The translations under genes and the position numbers were made by a program. From Brevundimonas albigilva (lineage in GTDB: Bacteria > Pseudomonadota > Alphaproteobacteria > Caulobacterales > Caulobacteraceae), in the NCBI RefSeq assembly GCF_023503965.1, contig NZ_CP097298.1, positions 2,892,501 to 2,956,500 of the forward strand: DNA of 64,000 nucleotides, given 5' to 3'. Of the stretch, positions 18,705 through 30,183 are shown piece after piece. The first letter of the stretch is position 1. Each line of letters opens with the position of its first letter. The notes under the pieces were generated by a model that was given only the letters and a program-made list of their open reading frames with translations, made no database searches and had not been told where the DNA came from.

Positions 18705-19445
18705 ATGACCAAGGGTATCGAAGGTAAGGTCGTTCTCATCACCGGCGGCAGCACCGGCATCGGCGCAGAAACCGCGCGTCTTCTCGCGGAACGCGGCGCG
18801 AAGGTGGCCATCGCCGCACGGCGCAAGGACAGGCTCGATGAGGTCGTCGCGGACATCGCCGCAAACGGCGGCACGGCACGTAGGTACGCGCTGGACGTGA
18901 CCGACAAGTCGGCGGTCCAGTCCGTCGTCGCCGCAATCATTGCCGACTTCGGCCGCCTCGACGTGCTGATCAACAACGCCGGGCTGATGCCGATCCGTCC
19001 GATGGCCGAGGTCAACACCGACGAGTGGGACCAGATGATCGACGTCAATCTGAAGGGTACGCTCTACGGCATCGCGGCGGCCCTTCCCGGTTTTCTCGAG
19101 CAGGGCAGCGGCCACATCATCAACCTGAGCTCGGTTGCGGGCATCAAGGTCTTCGCACCAGGCGGCACGGTCTACTCCGGCACCAAGTTCGCCGTCAGCG
19201 CGATCAGCGAGGGCTTGCGCCACGAGGTGGGGGAAAAGGTCCGGGTCACGTCAATCGAGCCAGGAGCTGTCGAAAGCGATTTGAAGTTCACGACCTCTGG
19301 CACGGCTGCCGAGACGGTGCTGGACTTCTACAAGCAGGCCATTCCGGCGGCATCGGTGGCGCGTGCTATCGCGTTCGCTGTCGAACAACCTGATGACGTC
19401 GACGTCAACGCGATCGTCATCCGGCCGACCGCACAGGAGTTCTGA
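18705..19445 (+). CDS. Short-chain dehydrogenase/reductase
   Basis: A 246-aa classical SDR: NAD(P)-binding TGGSTGIG at about residues 13-20, NNAG near 90, catalytic Ser in NLSSVAG and YSGTK giving Tyr-x3-Lys. ARRKD after the second strand suggests NADP(H) preference. It follows the lipoprotein gene by 75 bp. The substrate is probably a small carbonyl or alcohol. Confidence 0.92.
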   Translation: MTKGIEGKVVLITGGSTGIGAETARLLAERGAKVAIAARRKDRLDEVVADIAANGGTARRYALDVTDKSAVQSVVAAIIADFGRLDVLINNAGLMPIRPMAEVNTDEWDQMIDVNLKGTLYGIAAALPGFLEQGSGHIINLSSVAGIKVFAPGGTVYSGTKFAVSAISEGLRHEVGEKVRVTSIEPGAVESDLKFTTSGTAAETVLDFYKQAIPAASVARAIAFAVEQPDDVDVNAIVIRPTAQEF

Positions 19446-19555
19446 TTTCGACGAGGAGGCGGGGCCGCGTGTGCTCCGCCTATGGGGAACGTACCGGCCC
19501 GCTCGTCCGTTACTTTGCCGAATGATATCTGTCCGTTTTACTCGAGGAGTCAATT

Positions 19556-19849
19556 ATGCCCAAACTTGCCCTGTATGTACCGCTGAAGGCCAAGCCCGGA
19601 AAAGAGCGCGATGTCGTCGATTTCCTGACCTCGGCATTGCCGCTCGTTCAAGCTGAGCCGGGCACTCTGACCTGGTATGCGATCGAGGAAGGTCCCGGTG
19701 CGTACGCGATCTTCGATACGTTCGACACAGAGGAGGATCGGCAGGCCCATCTTGACGGCAAGGTTGCCGCCGCACTGATGGAGAAGGCAGAAGAACTGTT
19801 CTCTGAACCGCCGCAGATTCACAAGTTCACTCTGCTGGCTGCGAAATAG
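19556..19849 (+). CDS. Antibiotic biosynthesis monooxygenase (ABM) domain protein
   Basis: A 97-aa single-domain protein with the ABM pattern: KAKPGKERDVVDFL, EPGTLTWYAIEEGPGAYAIFDTF, and a helix EEDRQAHLDGKVAAAL. Members are small dimeric oxygenases or degradation factors acting on quinones or aldehydes. It sits behind the SDR in the same orientation with a GAGG ribosome site. Confidence 0.88.
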   Translation: MPKLALYVPLKAKPGKERDVVDFLTSALPLVQAEPGTLTWYAIEEGPGAYAIFDTFDTEEDRQAHLDGKVAAALMEKAEELFSEPPQIHKFTLLAAK

Positions 19850-19960
19850 CGGAGCGATCGGCACCCTAGCGCGTCGCTCTCATCGCCCGCGTGGGGGGTG
19901 GACCCGGGCGCGGCGGCGTGCGTTGAGCGGTGTTCCACGAACTGACCACGGAGACACACC

Positions 19961-20380
19961 ATGCGCACTACCCAAACGCTCGACCTGAACGACGCGCGGA
20001 CCATCATCGATGTGGGGATCGCGGAGGCCGAGCGGATCGGCAACCCGATGAACATCGCGGTGGTGGACGCGGGCGGCTGCCTCCTAGCGTTCGCGCGGAT
20101 GGACGACGCGTGGCGCGGCAGCGTCGACATCGCGATCGGCAAGGCGTGGACGGCGCGCGCGTTCGACGTCGAGACCAAGGCGCTGGCGAAGCTCGCCCAG
20201 CCGGGCGCCGACTTCTACGGCATCCATGCCTCTAACGACGGCAAGGTGATGATCTTCGCCGGGGGCGTGCCGATCAAGGAGGGCGAGACGGTGATCGGCG
20301 CGGTGGGCGTGTCGGGCGGCACCGGCAAGCAGGACCAGGGCGTGGCCGAGGCGGCGGCGCAGGCGTTGGCGGGCGGCTGA
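19961..20380 (+). CDS. GlcG/HbpS-family protein
   Basis: A 139-aa protein with the typical NIAVVDAGGCLLAFARMDDAW, AIGKAWTARAF and FAGGVPIKEGETVIGAVGVSGG blocks, near full family length. Members bind heme or cobalamin, or accompany oxidoreductases; the precise role here is unknown. The ATG is preceded by a GGAGA ribosome site. Confidence 0.9.
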   Translation: MRTTQTLDLNDARTIIDVGIAEAERIGNPMNIAVVDAGGCLLAFARMDDAWRGSVDIAIGKAWTARAFDVETKALAKLAQPGADFYGIHASNDGKVMIFAGGVPIKEGETVIGAVGVSGGTGKQDQGVAEAAAQALAGG

Positions 20381-20712
20381 GCTTTGGAGCGCGGTGCCGG
20401 GCGCGACGGCGCTGGCTCCGTCACGGCGGTTCAGTCGACGGCGGCGGCTCGGGCGCCGGGCGCGCCTCCCGCGCGGCGCGGGTCGCTTCCGTTTGGCGCG
20501 TTATTGGGCGGTTCTGGTCCGGTCATTCAGAAAACCGCCGTGAATCGATCCCGGGATGGCTCTACGGGAAGGAACCTCTCAGGTAGCAGATGGTTCAGGA
20601 AACTGAGATCACTTCGAAGGGTGCGATGTCCTCCGCCGTTGCGATGGACCGGATCATTACCAAGCTCTCGATTTGATGACGCGTTGAGAAGAGCTGCGAA
20701 AGGAAAAGATCC
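20381..20712. other. Intergenic region upstream of formaldehyde dehydrogenase
   Basis: No supported gene in this 332-bp stretch. The left part is very GC-rich; the right part is lower in GC and should hold the promoter of the downstream dehydrogenase, with AGGAAAAG before its ATG. I see no clear operator. Confidence 0.5.
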
Positions 20713-21848
20713 ATGAAAGCTGTCGTGTACAACGGGCCCAAAGATGTTTCCGTCAATACCATCGATGATCCCAAGATCGAAAAGCAGACCGATGTTATCA
20801 TCCGGCTGACCACGACCAATATCTGCGGGTCGGACCTTCACATGTATGAGGGCCGCACCAGCTTTGAGAAGGGCAAAGTTTTCGGTCACGAAAACCTTGG
20901 CGAGGTCATCGAAGTCGGCGCTGCCGTAGATCGCATCAAGAAGGGCGATCGCGTGTGCATGCCGTTCAACGTCGGTTGCGGTTTCTGCGAAAATTGCGAA
21001 CGCGGTTTGACGGGTTTCTGCCTCACGACCAACCCTGGAACCGCCGGCGCAGCGTATGGCTTTGCCGAGATGGGTCCGTGGCAGGGTGGTCAGGCCGAGT
21101 TGATGCGCGTTCCCTATGCGGACTTCAATTGTCTGAAGCTGCCTGAGGACGCTGAGGAGAAGGAGGATGACTATGTCGCTCTCCGACATCTTCCCCACCG
21201 GTTGGCATGGCGTCGAACTGTCGGGTTTCCAGCCGGGCGAAAGCATCGCGATCTACGGCGCCGGTCCGGTCGGCTTGATGGCCGCGCACTCAGCCGAAAT
21301 CCGCGGCGCCTCTCAGATCTTCGTGGTCGATTCTCACGATGACCGCCTGAAACTGGCCGAGGCGATGGGCGCTATTCCGATCGACATGCGCAAGGGCGAT
21401 CCCGCCCAGCAGATCCTTGACGCGACCGGCGGCCTCGGGACCGACCGGGGGGTCGAGGCGGTCGGGTATCAGTGTTGCGATCGCCACGGCAAGGAGCGCA
21501 GCAATTACACGATGAACTGCCTCGTCAAAAGCACGAAGGCCACCGGAGGCATCGGCGTCGTCGGCGTGTTCATTCCGGAAGACCCGAACGCGCCCGACGA
21601 TCTCCAGAAGGAAGGCAAGATGGCGTTCGACTTCGGCAACTTCTGGTTCAAGGGCCAGAAGATCGGCACCGGCCAGTAATGTAAAGCACTACAACCGGCG
21701 ACTGATGAAGCTTATCGAGCGAGACCGGGCCAATCCTGCCCAAATCATCTCGCACCGACTGCCGCTTGATCAGGCACCAGACGCCTACAAGCATTTCGAC
21801 GAACGCGATGCTGGTTGGACGAAGGTCGTGCTCAAACCGGGTGCCTGA
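20713..21848 (+). pseudogene. fdhA: Glutathione-independent formaldehyde dehydrogenase, frameshifted
   Basis: The N-terminal frame shows the zinc alcohol dehydrogenase pattern TTNICGSDLHMYEG, FGHENLGEV and a structural-zinc-like CGFCENCERGLTGFC. The middle, in another frame from about 21170, has IFPTGWHGVEL and the Rossmann GAGPVGLMAAHSAE. The tail is in a third frame (NRRLMKLIERDRANP to VVLKPGA, ending 21848). Shifts near 21181 and 21678 each need two bases restored or one removed. It resembles the Pseudomonas NAD-dependent enzyme that oxidises formaldehyde to formate. Confidence 0.85.
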
Positions 21849-21872
21849 CTTTCGACGGATAGGAAATAAATT

Positions 21873-22442
21873 ATGACTTTGAAAGGCAAATCAGTTGCTA
21901 TTCTGATCGCACCTCGTGGAACGGAAGAACCAGAATTCTCGAAGCCCAAGCAAGCTGTCGAGGACGCTGGTGGCAAAGTTACCGTGGTCAGTTTTGAACC
22001 GGGCAAGGCTCGCACAGTCAATGGCGATCTTGACGAGGGCGGCAGCTATACTATCGACAAGACGTTTTCCGAGGTCAAAGCCGACGATTTCGACGGGCTT
22101 GTTGTGCCCGGAGGGACTGTCGGTGCCGACAAGCTGCGCGGCAGCGACGAGGCGATTGGTTTCATCCGGGCTTTCTTCGATCAGAAGAAACCTGTCGCGG
22201 CTATATGCCATGCACCCTGGACATTGATCGAGGCGGGCGTACTCAAGGGTCGCACCTTGACGTCCTACTCGACGCTGAAGGTCGATATCGAGAACGCTGG
22301 CGGTGCATGGACCAATGAGGAAGTCGTGGTCGACAAAGGCCTTGTTACCAGCCGCGATCCCGATGATCTGCCCGCCTTCTGTACCAAACTCGTTGAAGAA
22401 ATCGCAGAAGGTGGGGGCGCAGCGCTCCCAGCAGGGAGTTAA
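21873..22442 (+). CDS. DJ-1/PfpI-family type 1 glutamine amidotransferase-like protein
   Basis: A 189-aa intact protein with VAILIAPRGTEEPEF, DGLVVPGGTVGAD and AAICHAPWTLIEAG, where the Cys of ICHAP is the conserved nucleophile. It resembles YhbO/PfpI stress proteins linked to repair or removal of glycated or aldehyde-modified molecules. It directly follows the formaldehyde dehydrogenase gene. Confidence 0.92.
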   Translation: MTLKGKSVAILIAPRGTEEPEFSKPKQAVEDAGGKVTVVSFEPGKARTVNGDLDEGGSYTIDKTFSEVKADDFDGLVVPGGTVGADKLRGSDEAIGFIRAFFDQKKPVAAICHAPWTLIEAGVLKGRTLTSYSTLKVDIENAGGAWTNEEVVVDKGLVTSRDPDDLPAFCTKLVEEIAEGGGAALPAGS

Positions 22443-22698
22443 GACGGGGCGTTTCGACGAACCATGTGAGGACCCTCTCCCTGGAGAAGGTCCGCACAAA
22501 ACAAGCGTTGCGGGTGGCCAGCGATTGGCCGTCCGCCACGCTGCGTAGCACACGGACACGGCGCACCTGGCGGGCATTCAAACCCTAAGCCGCGTCAACC
22601 GCGGTGACACATCGCCGGCTCCCGCTTCCAGATCCGACCCATTCCGCCGTGTGGTTGAGATGCACCTGGTCGAACGTGCGTTCGGCCAGATTTACGAC

Positions 22699-25358
22699 CT
22701 ACAGCGCCGCCTTGAGATAGCGGGCGGTGAGACTGCCTTTCGCTTCCGCAACGACGCCAGGGACGCCGCTGGCAACGATACGGCCCCCATCTTCTCCAGC
22801 CCCCGGTCCCAGGTCGATGATCCAGTCCGCCTGCGTGACGGCGCGCATGTCATGTTCGACGACTACGACGGTATTGCCGGCGTCTACGAGGCCCTGCAGG
22901 TGTTGCATCAGCCGGTCGCCATCGGAGGGGTGAAGCCCCGAAGTTGGCTCGTCGAGGATATAGATCGTGTTGCCGCGTTGAGCACGTTGCAGTTCAGTCG
23001 CCAGCTTGATGCGCTGCGCCTCCCCGCCAGACAGCTCGGTCGCCGGCTGACCGAGCCTCAGATAGCCAAGACCGATCTCCCGCAACACGTCGAGGGAGCG
23101 CATTACAGATGCCTCGCCAGCGAAGAAATCGCACGCATCGTCGACCGTCAGTTCGAGCACCTGGGCGATATTGCGCCCGTTCCATTCGACTTCGAGCGTT
23201 TGCGGGTTGTAGCGCGAGCCATGACAGGTCGAGCACGGGGCAAAAACGCTCGGCAGGAATAGCAGCTCCACCATGACGTATCCCTCGCCCTCGCACACAG
23301 GGCAGCGGCCTTGCGCGACGTTGAACGAGAACCTTCCCGGGCTGTAGTGCCGCCGGCGGGCGAGCGGCGTATCAGCGAAGATCCGTCGCACATGGTCAAA
23401 CATGCCGCTGTAGGTGGATAGGTTCGAGCGCGGCGTGCGGCCGATCGGCTTCTGATCGACCCGCACCAACCTGCGAACATGCTCCATGCCTGCGACAATG
23501 CGTCCTTCAGTGTCGTTCTGCGCAACATCGAGCAGCGGATCGATATCCTCCTCATCAGCCGCGGGGGAGCCGCCGAGGTGTTCCGTGACGAGCTCGGGTA
23601 GCGCCTGACTGACAAGACTGGATTTACCCGATCCCGAAACGCCGGTGACAGCGGTGAAGCAGCCGATGGGAAACTCGACGTCGAGACCATGGAGATTGTT
23701 CCGTCTGATCCCTTCCAGGCGTAGCCATGCCTTGGGATCGCGCGGTGTGCGCTCACTGCGGACCGGCTCTGCGAACAGGTAGCGGCGGGTGATCGAACTC
23801 TCGACGTCGGCAAGCCCCTCTATCGGCCCGCTGTAGAGGACTTCACCGCCCTTTTCCCCGGCTCCTGGCCCGACATCGACGAGCCATTCCGCGCGGCGGA
23901 TCACGTCGAGATCATGTTCGACGACGAACAGGGAGTTGCCCGCCGCCTTGAGACGCTCGAGGATGGTGAGCAAGGCTTCGCCATCTGCCGGGTGCAACCC
24001 TGCCGAAGGCTCGTCAAGCACATAGACCACCCCGAAAAGCTGTGACGACAATTGCGTGGCAAGCCGCAAGCGCTGCAGCTCTCCGGAGGAGAGCGTCGGC
24101 GTGCTGCGGTCGAGCGAAATGTAGCCAAGGCCAAGATCGATCAGCGGGTCCAGCCGCTCGATCAATTCGCAGGCAAGGCGTTGGGCGGCGATCCGCTTCT
24201 CGTCGGAGAGATTGGGCGTGCGGCGTACGTCGGGCGCGCTCTTGTGCGCAGAGCCGCCCGCCGCAACCCGTTGTTCGACCGCTGCATCGCGGGCCGCTTT
24301 TTCCAGAACATGGCCCTTTGAGGGGGCTGAGACCGCCCCATACGCGCCATGCGCGACGGGCATCAGCAAGTCCTTCAGCTTGAGCACCGTCAGGTCGCCG
24401 AACTCGGCAATGTCGAGGCCGGCGAATTTGACCGACAAGGCTTCGCGCTTCAGGCGCTTGCCGTCGCAGGTCGGGCAATCGCGGCCGATGATATATTGCG
24501 AGACGCGCTTCTTCATCAGCGCGCTTTTAGTGTTGGCGAAGGTTTCCAGCACATAGCGGCGCGCGCCGGTGAAGGTGCCCTGGTAGCTCGGCTCCATGCG
24601 GCGCTTGAGCGCCGCCCGGGTCTGTTCGGGCGTCAGACCCGCATAGACCGGCACCGTCGGCGCCTCTTCCGTGAAGGAATCCAGTCGCGATCCTTTTTCG
24701 GCAGGTCGCGCCACGGCGTGTCGACGTCATAGCCGAGCGAAACGAGGATATCGCGCAGGTTCTGCCCATGCCAGGCGGTCGGCCAGGCGGCGATCGCCCG
24801 GTCGCGAATGGTGAGGCTGTCGTCAGGAACCATTGTCTCTTCGGTCGCGTCATATACGCGGCCGATGCCGTGGCAGGTCGCGCAGGCCCCCGCGACCGTG
24901 TTGGGGGAGAAATCCTCCGCATAGAGCATGGGTTGATGGCGCGGATATTCGCCGACGCGCGAATAGAGCATCCGCACCAGGCTGGAGAGCGTCGTCACGC
25001 TGCCGACCGAGGATCGCGCGTTGGCCGAGCCGCGCTGCTGCTGCAGCGCGACCGCAGGCGGCAAACCGTCGATCACGTCGACCTCCGGCACGCCGGCCTG
25101 GTCGATCAGGCGACGGGCATAGGGCGCAACCGATTCCAGATAACGCCGCTGCGCTTCGGCGTAGAGCGTGCCGAAAGCCAGCGATGACTTGCCCGAGCCC
25201 GATATGCCGGTGAACACCACGAAGGCGTCGCGCGGTACATCGACGTCAATATTTTTGAGGTTATTCTGGCGCGCGCCGCGAACCTGCACGCAAGCGGGCG
25301 GCCCCGTATGCCCATGATCGGTGGCCGGCGTCCTCGCGTGAATATCCTTGCTCTTCAA
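22699..25358 (-). pseudogene. UvrA-like ABC ATPase (UvrA2 / drug-resistance class), frameshifted
   Basis: The N-terminal frame (25358 to about 24680) has Walker [21 protein letters not shown] and CATCHGIG; the main frame (to 22699) has CPTCDGKRLKREAL, two ABC signatures (LSSGELQRL, LSGGEAQRI), a second Walker A GVSGSGKSS and Walker [13 protein letters not shown]. Restoring one base near 24673-24681 gives about 885 aa. The UvrB-binding region of housekeeping UvrA seems absent, as in UvrA2 proteins tied to DNA-damage tolerance or intercalating drugs. It lies within the aldehyde-stress cargo. Confidence 0.88.
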
Positions 25359-25751
25359 TTCAGTCTTCCTGCCCTATACGCCCGTGCGCCCCGTGGTTCA
25401 TCACAGTCGGGCGACAGATGAATGCATTTCCGACTCAATACGTCCAACGGCCAGGCTGGCCCGATGTTCGGCACCTTTGAAATATTTTTTCAGCATCAGA
25501 CAACGGTTACGACAAAACCATTTTTCCCGTTGGGTCGCGCGACGAGACCACACACACTCCGCTGGTAAGCGCCTGGGCCAGGCGGACCTGGTCAGTGCCG
25601 CTATCGGCATGTAACGACCGCACTTCGGCCCCTGTTACCGCATCGCGACGCGTTGCCCATTTGCCAGAGCGCGCGTCATCATGGCCGGGGTCGGGCCATG
25701 ATGACGGGCGAGTTGTCGATCGAGCGCTTCGCGCCGCTTTGGATCGATGGG
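25359..25751. other. Intergenic region between UvrA2 and frmA
   Basis: This 393-bp stretch should hold the UvrA2 promoter (left) and the frmA 3' untranslated region (right). GGCCGGGGTCGGGCC near 25683-25697 can fold and may terminate frmA. Open frames here carry no recognisable motif. Confidence 0.5.
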
Positions 25752-26912
<1,161 letters not shown>

Positions 26913-26936
26913 TCAGCGCAAATTCGTCGACATTCT

Positions 26937-26980
26937 CATACTGGCAGGGAGTATGTTTATCATACTCCCCAGCAGTATAC
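26937..26980. promoter_or_regulatory. Tandem FrmR operator candidates upstream of frmA
   Basis: Two inverted repeats with the same design: CATACT-N7-AGTATG at 26937-26955 and CATACT-N7-AGTATA at 26961-26979, with C/G-rich centres. A related CATACT/GGGGGAGT element precedes frmR at 27394-27412. CsoR/FrmR repressors bind such AT-flanked G/C-tract sites, so both genes are probably derepressed by formaldehyde. Confidence 0.65.
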
Positions 26981-27076
26981 AAGAGGTGTCCTGACGAGGA
27001 TCTCAAACCAGAGAAGGCAGCAGGGGCTGGCTTCTGAGTGCGGGAGGACACGGGCAGGAAAATGAGCCTGAAATCG

Positions 27077-27367
27077 TCATTTGAGATAAGTACGCAGAAT
27101 CTTCATTACGCCCTCCACGCCGTCATCGTGCTCGCCACCTGCGCCTCCGACGGCCCGATCCGCGCCCGCACCGAATGTTTCCCTGAGATGGCTCTGCATC
27201 ACTTCTGCCATCAGTCCATTTGTCGCACCGCGCATGGCGACAATTTGCTGCAGCAGGGGAGCGCAATCGGCCCCCGCTTCGATCGCGCGTTCCAGAGCGT
27301 CCGCCTGACCCTTGATGCGCCGCAAGCGTGTGATGGCTCGCTTCTTGTCCTCTGATGAATGTGGCAT
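27077..27367 (-). CDS. frmR: Formaldehyde-responsive repressor FrmR
   Basis: A 96-aa CsoR/RcnR-family repressor. Pro2 and Cys35 (ADCAPLLQQIVAMRG), the pair that reacts with formaldehyde in E. coli FrmR, are both present, as is the NGLMAEVMQSHLRETF helix. The length is normal. The residues between about 65 and 85 are unusually Gly/Ala-rich (GAGADRAVGGAGGEHDDG). It precedes frmA; operator-like repeats flank both genes. Confidence 0.93.
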   Translation of the reverse strand: MPHSSEDKKRAITRLRRIKGQADALERAIEAGADCAPLLQQIVAMRGATNGLMAEVMQSHLRETFGAGADRAVGGAGGEHDDGVEGVMKILRTYLK

Positions 27368-27393
27368 CGCGTTTTCCCGAGAAATCGCTCCAG

Positions 27394-27412
27394 CATACTA
27401 TACAGGGGGAGT
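27394..27412. promoter_or_regulatory. FrmR operator candidate upstream of frmR
   Basis: CATACTATACAGGGGGAGT lies 26 bp upstream of the frmR start. It shares the CATACT arm and the C/G tract next to AGT with the two sites before frmA. Autorepression is the likely role. Confidence 0.55.
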
Positions 27413-27564
27413 TTCAATCCTGCACAGAGCTGGGCGTTTTTCTGATCGGGCGAGGTTGCGGTCATGCTCTCAAGCCTTCGCCACGAGCAGCTTTGGCATG
27501 GGCTCCGAGGGTCCGATTCTCTGTCGGGGAAGGGGGAGCGATCGCTCACTCCCCGGTATGCCGG

Positions 27565-28554
27565 TCAGACCGTAACGACGACCTTGCCGATCTGGTCGTT
27601 CGATTCGAGGAAGCGGTGAGCGTCCTGGATGGCGTCGAGCGGGAAAGTGCGCGCGATCCGCGGCTTGAGCGAGCCCGATTCCAGACCCGCCACGATGAAC
27701 GCCTTGGCGCGATCGAGGGCGGCATCGTCCGAGACAATCTCGCTGTAGAGATACCCCTTGAGCGTGAGGCTCTTGCCCAGCACGGAGAACAACGGGAACG
27801 GCGTCGGTTCGCCGCTGAGCGCGCCATATTCGAGCAGGATGCCGCCGCGTGCCATGCTCTCGGTCAGCGGCTCGAACGACGGGCCTCCGACGGGATCGAG
27901 CACCACGCGCGCACCCTGACCATCGGTTATCTCCATCACCCTCGCTACCAGATCCTCTTCCCCGGTCGCGACGACATGATGTGCACCGGCATCGATCAGG
28001 GCCTGGCGCTTGGCGCCGGTACGCGTCGTCGCGATTACCGTCGCGCCGACCATCCGCGCAATCTGGAAGGCAGCAAGGCCGACGCTGCTGGAGGCAGCAG
28101 TGACGATGACGAAATCGCCCTCGCCGAGTTTCGCCTGCTCCACCAGCGCACCCCAGGCGGTGACATACTGCATCCATACGGCCGCCGCTTCCTCGAACGA
28201 CAGCGCCGCAGGATGCTTGACGACGAGGCGGGCGGGCACGTTTGCGACCTCGCCATAAGTGCCCCAGCGCGCGATATCGAGTGGGGGAATGACGCTGACG
28301 GCTTCGCCTTCCGCAAACCCGGTAACGTCCGCACCGACCGCAGCGACAGTGCCGGCAGCCTCATAGCCAAGGCGGCTCGGGAACTCGGCTTCCTGAAGGT
28401 AGGCATGGTTGCGGAACATCACCTCGGCGCGGTTTATGCCTATCGCCTTCACCGCGATCTGCACTTCGTCGGCCGCGGGCGCGTGGACTGCCACATCTTC
28501 AATCCTGAGGACGCTGGCGTCGCCATATTCGTGGATACGGACGATGCGGCTCAT
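27565..28554 (-). CDS. Zinc-independent MDR-family quinone oxidoreductase
   Basis: A 329-aa medium-chain reductase: GINRAEVMFRNHAYLQ, RLGYEAAGTV, and the NADPH-binding VTAASSSVGLAAFQIARM followed by DAGAHHVVATGEED. Zinc-ligand cysteines are absent, as in quinone oxidoreductases and enoyl reductases. It is divergent from a TetR gene with 96 bp between, so that regulator probably controls it. Confidence 0.9.
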   Translation of the reverse strand: MSRIVRIHEYGDASVLRIEDVAVHAPAADEVQIAVKAIGINRAEVMFRNHAYLQEAEFPSRLGYEAAGTVAAVGADVTGFAEGEAVSVIPPLDIARWGTYGEVANVPARLVVKHPAALSFEEAAAVWMQYVTAWGALVEQAKLGEGDFVIVTAASSSVGLAAFQIARMVGATVIATTRTGAKRQALIDAGAHHVVATGEEDLVARVMEITDGQGARVVLDPVGGPSFEPLTESMARGGILLEYGALSGEPTPFPLFSVLGKSLTLKGYLYSEIVSDDAALDRAKAFIVAGLESGSLKPRIARTFPLDAIQDAHRFLESNDQIGKVVVTV

Positions 28555-28650
28555 GGGAGACTCCTTGATTATTGAATGACCGTTCTGTAAGGTAGCGGAC
28601 CACCAGTTTCAAGATATTATTTATCGATCGTTCCATATCGTGCACCAGAG

Positions 28651-29271
28651 ATGACAGAGACGAAAGCCCGTCGCCGCGCAGGTCGCCCACGTGTGTTCGA
28701 CACTGACGCTGCGCTCGACAAGGCGGTGCGGCTGTTCTGGCAGCGCGGCTACGAGGCGACATCGATGGCCGATCTGGTGGCGGAGACTGGCGTCGCCGCC
28801 GCCAGTCTCTATGCAGCGTTTGACAACAAAGCGGGGCTGTTTGCGGCGGTGATCGAGCGCTACGCTGCGACGTTTAGCGTCCACCTCTACGCACCCATCA
28901 ACGATCCGGCGTTGTCCACCTACGAGGCCGTCAAAGGCCTGCTGGATCGAGCGGCGTCATCATTCTCGGAACCTGGAACGCCGGCCGGCTGCTTCATGTA
29001 TTCGGCAGCGGCAGCCGTTTCGCCGGCGTCCGCCGCCATCGAATGCCTGCTGCGCGACAAGCGTATCGCGGCGGAGGCCCTCCTGATCGAGCGTCTGCAA
29101 CGCGGCGCCGCGCAGGGCGAGCTCGCGGCCAACACCGATCCGGCCGTGCTAGGCAAATTCATCAATACTGTCATGGAAGGCATGTCCGTTCAGGCGCGCG
29201 ACGGCGCTACGATCAACGAACTGCTCTCCATCGCCAAAATGGCACTCGATCGATGGCCTGCCGCGATATGA
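28651..29271 (+). CDS. TetR-family repressor
   Basis: A 206-aa protein with the N-terminal HTH GRPRVFDTDAALDKAVRLFW...MADLVAETGVAAASLYAAFDNKAGLF and a C-terminal ligand domain with PAGCFMYSAAAA, a segment typical of TetR_C_16/YcdC-like sensors of small electrophiles. It is divergent from the quinone reductase and upstream of an aldo/keto reductase; the 28555-28650 region is the likely operator. Confidence 0.93.
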   Translation: MTETKARRRAGRPRVFDTDAALDKAVRLFWQRGYEATSMADLVAETGVAAASLYAAFDNKAGLFAAVIERYAATFSVHLYAPINDPALSTYEAVKGLLDRAASSFSEPGTPAGCFMYSAAAAVSPASAAIECLLRDKRIAAEALLIERLQRGAAQGELAANTDPAVLGKFINTVMEGMSVQARDGATINELLSIAKMALDRWPAAI

Positions 29272-29340
29272 CCGTTACATGGTGGTCATCTGCCAATCCG
29301 CCTCCCGCGACCGAACAGTCGAACTGATCTAATAGGACGG

Positions 29341-30177
29341 ATGCACATGAAACACGTGACATTGCCCGGCGGGGAAGTGGTTCCTTCAATGGGTCAAGGC
29401 ACCTGGAAGATGGGTGAGCGTGCCGAGCGGCGATCCGATGAAATTGCCTCGCTGCGCGCCGGTGTCGAGCTGGGTATGACGCTCGTCGATACAGCGGAAA
29501 TGTACGGCGACGGTGCGGCGGAAGTGCTGATCTGCGAAGCGCTCGGCGACCGTCGCGACGAGTTGTTCCTCGTCAGCAAGGCGTATCCACAGAACGCATC
29601 GCGCTCCCGCCTTACCGGTGCGTGCGAGGCGAGCCTGAAGCGGCTCGGCACTGATCGGCTCGACCTCTATCTGCTCCACTGGCGGGGATCGGTGCCGCTC
29701 GCTGAGACGGTGGAGGCAATGAAGGCGCTGAAATCGGCAGGGAAGATTCGGCATTGGGGTGTCAGCAACCTCGATACCGACGATATGGACGAGCTTGTCG
29801 CTGCGGGCGGAGATGGCTGCGTGACCGATCAGATCCTCTACAATCTCGTCCGTCGAGGCCCTGAGTTGGACCTGTTGCCGTGGCTCGCCGAGCATAAAGT
29901 GCCAGCGATGGCGTATAGTCCCGTCGAGCAGGGACGACTCTCAAGCCATCCCGCTCTCGAAAAGATCGCAGCCGAGGTCGGTGCAACCCCTGCCCAAGTG
30001 GCACTCTCCTGGACGTTGCGGCACGATGGCCTCATCGCCATCCCGAAAGCGAGTTCGATCGCACACGTGCGGGAGAACCGCGCGGCCGCGGATATCGTCC
30101 TCTCAGACGCCGACATTGCGACACTCGACGCGGCATTTCCCCGCCCAGCGGACCGACGCCCGCTCGAAATGCTGTAG
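29341..30177 (+). CDS. Aldo/keto reductase
   Basis: A 278-aa AKR with the catalytic set DTAEMYGDG (Asp, Tyr), LVSKAYP (Lys) and LDLYLLHW (His), and a C-terminal NADPH-binding IPKASSIAHVRENRAA. It resembles YeaE-type methylglyoxal reductases. The ATG at 29347 (MKHVTLPGG) is an alternative start. It probably removes aldehydes together with its neighbours. Confidence 0.92.
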   Translation: MHMKHVTLPGGEVVPSMGQGTWKMGERAERRSDEIASLRAGVELGMTLVDTAEMYGDGAAEVLICEALGDRRDELFLVSKAYPQNASRSRLTGACEASLKRLGTDRLDLYLLHWRGSVPLAETVEAMKALKSAGKIRHWGVSNLDTDDMDELVAAGGDGCVTDQILYNLVRRGPELDLLPWLAEHKVPAMAYSPVEQGRLSSHPALEKIAAEVGATPAQVALSWTLRHDGLIAIPKASSIAHVRENRAAADIVLSDADIATLDAAFPRPADRRPLEML

Positions 30178-30183
30178 CGGCAG

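Noticed and set aside
17217..19223. A 668-codon minus-strand open frame opposite the lipoprotein and SDR genes
   Set aside because: It is a high-GC shadow; the plus strand has complete families with motifs, signal peptide and overlaps.
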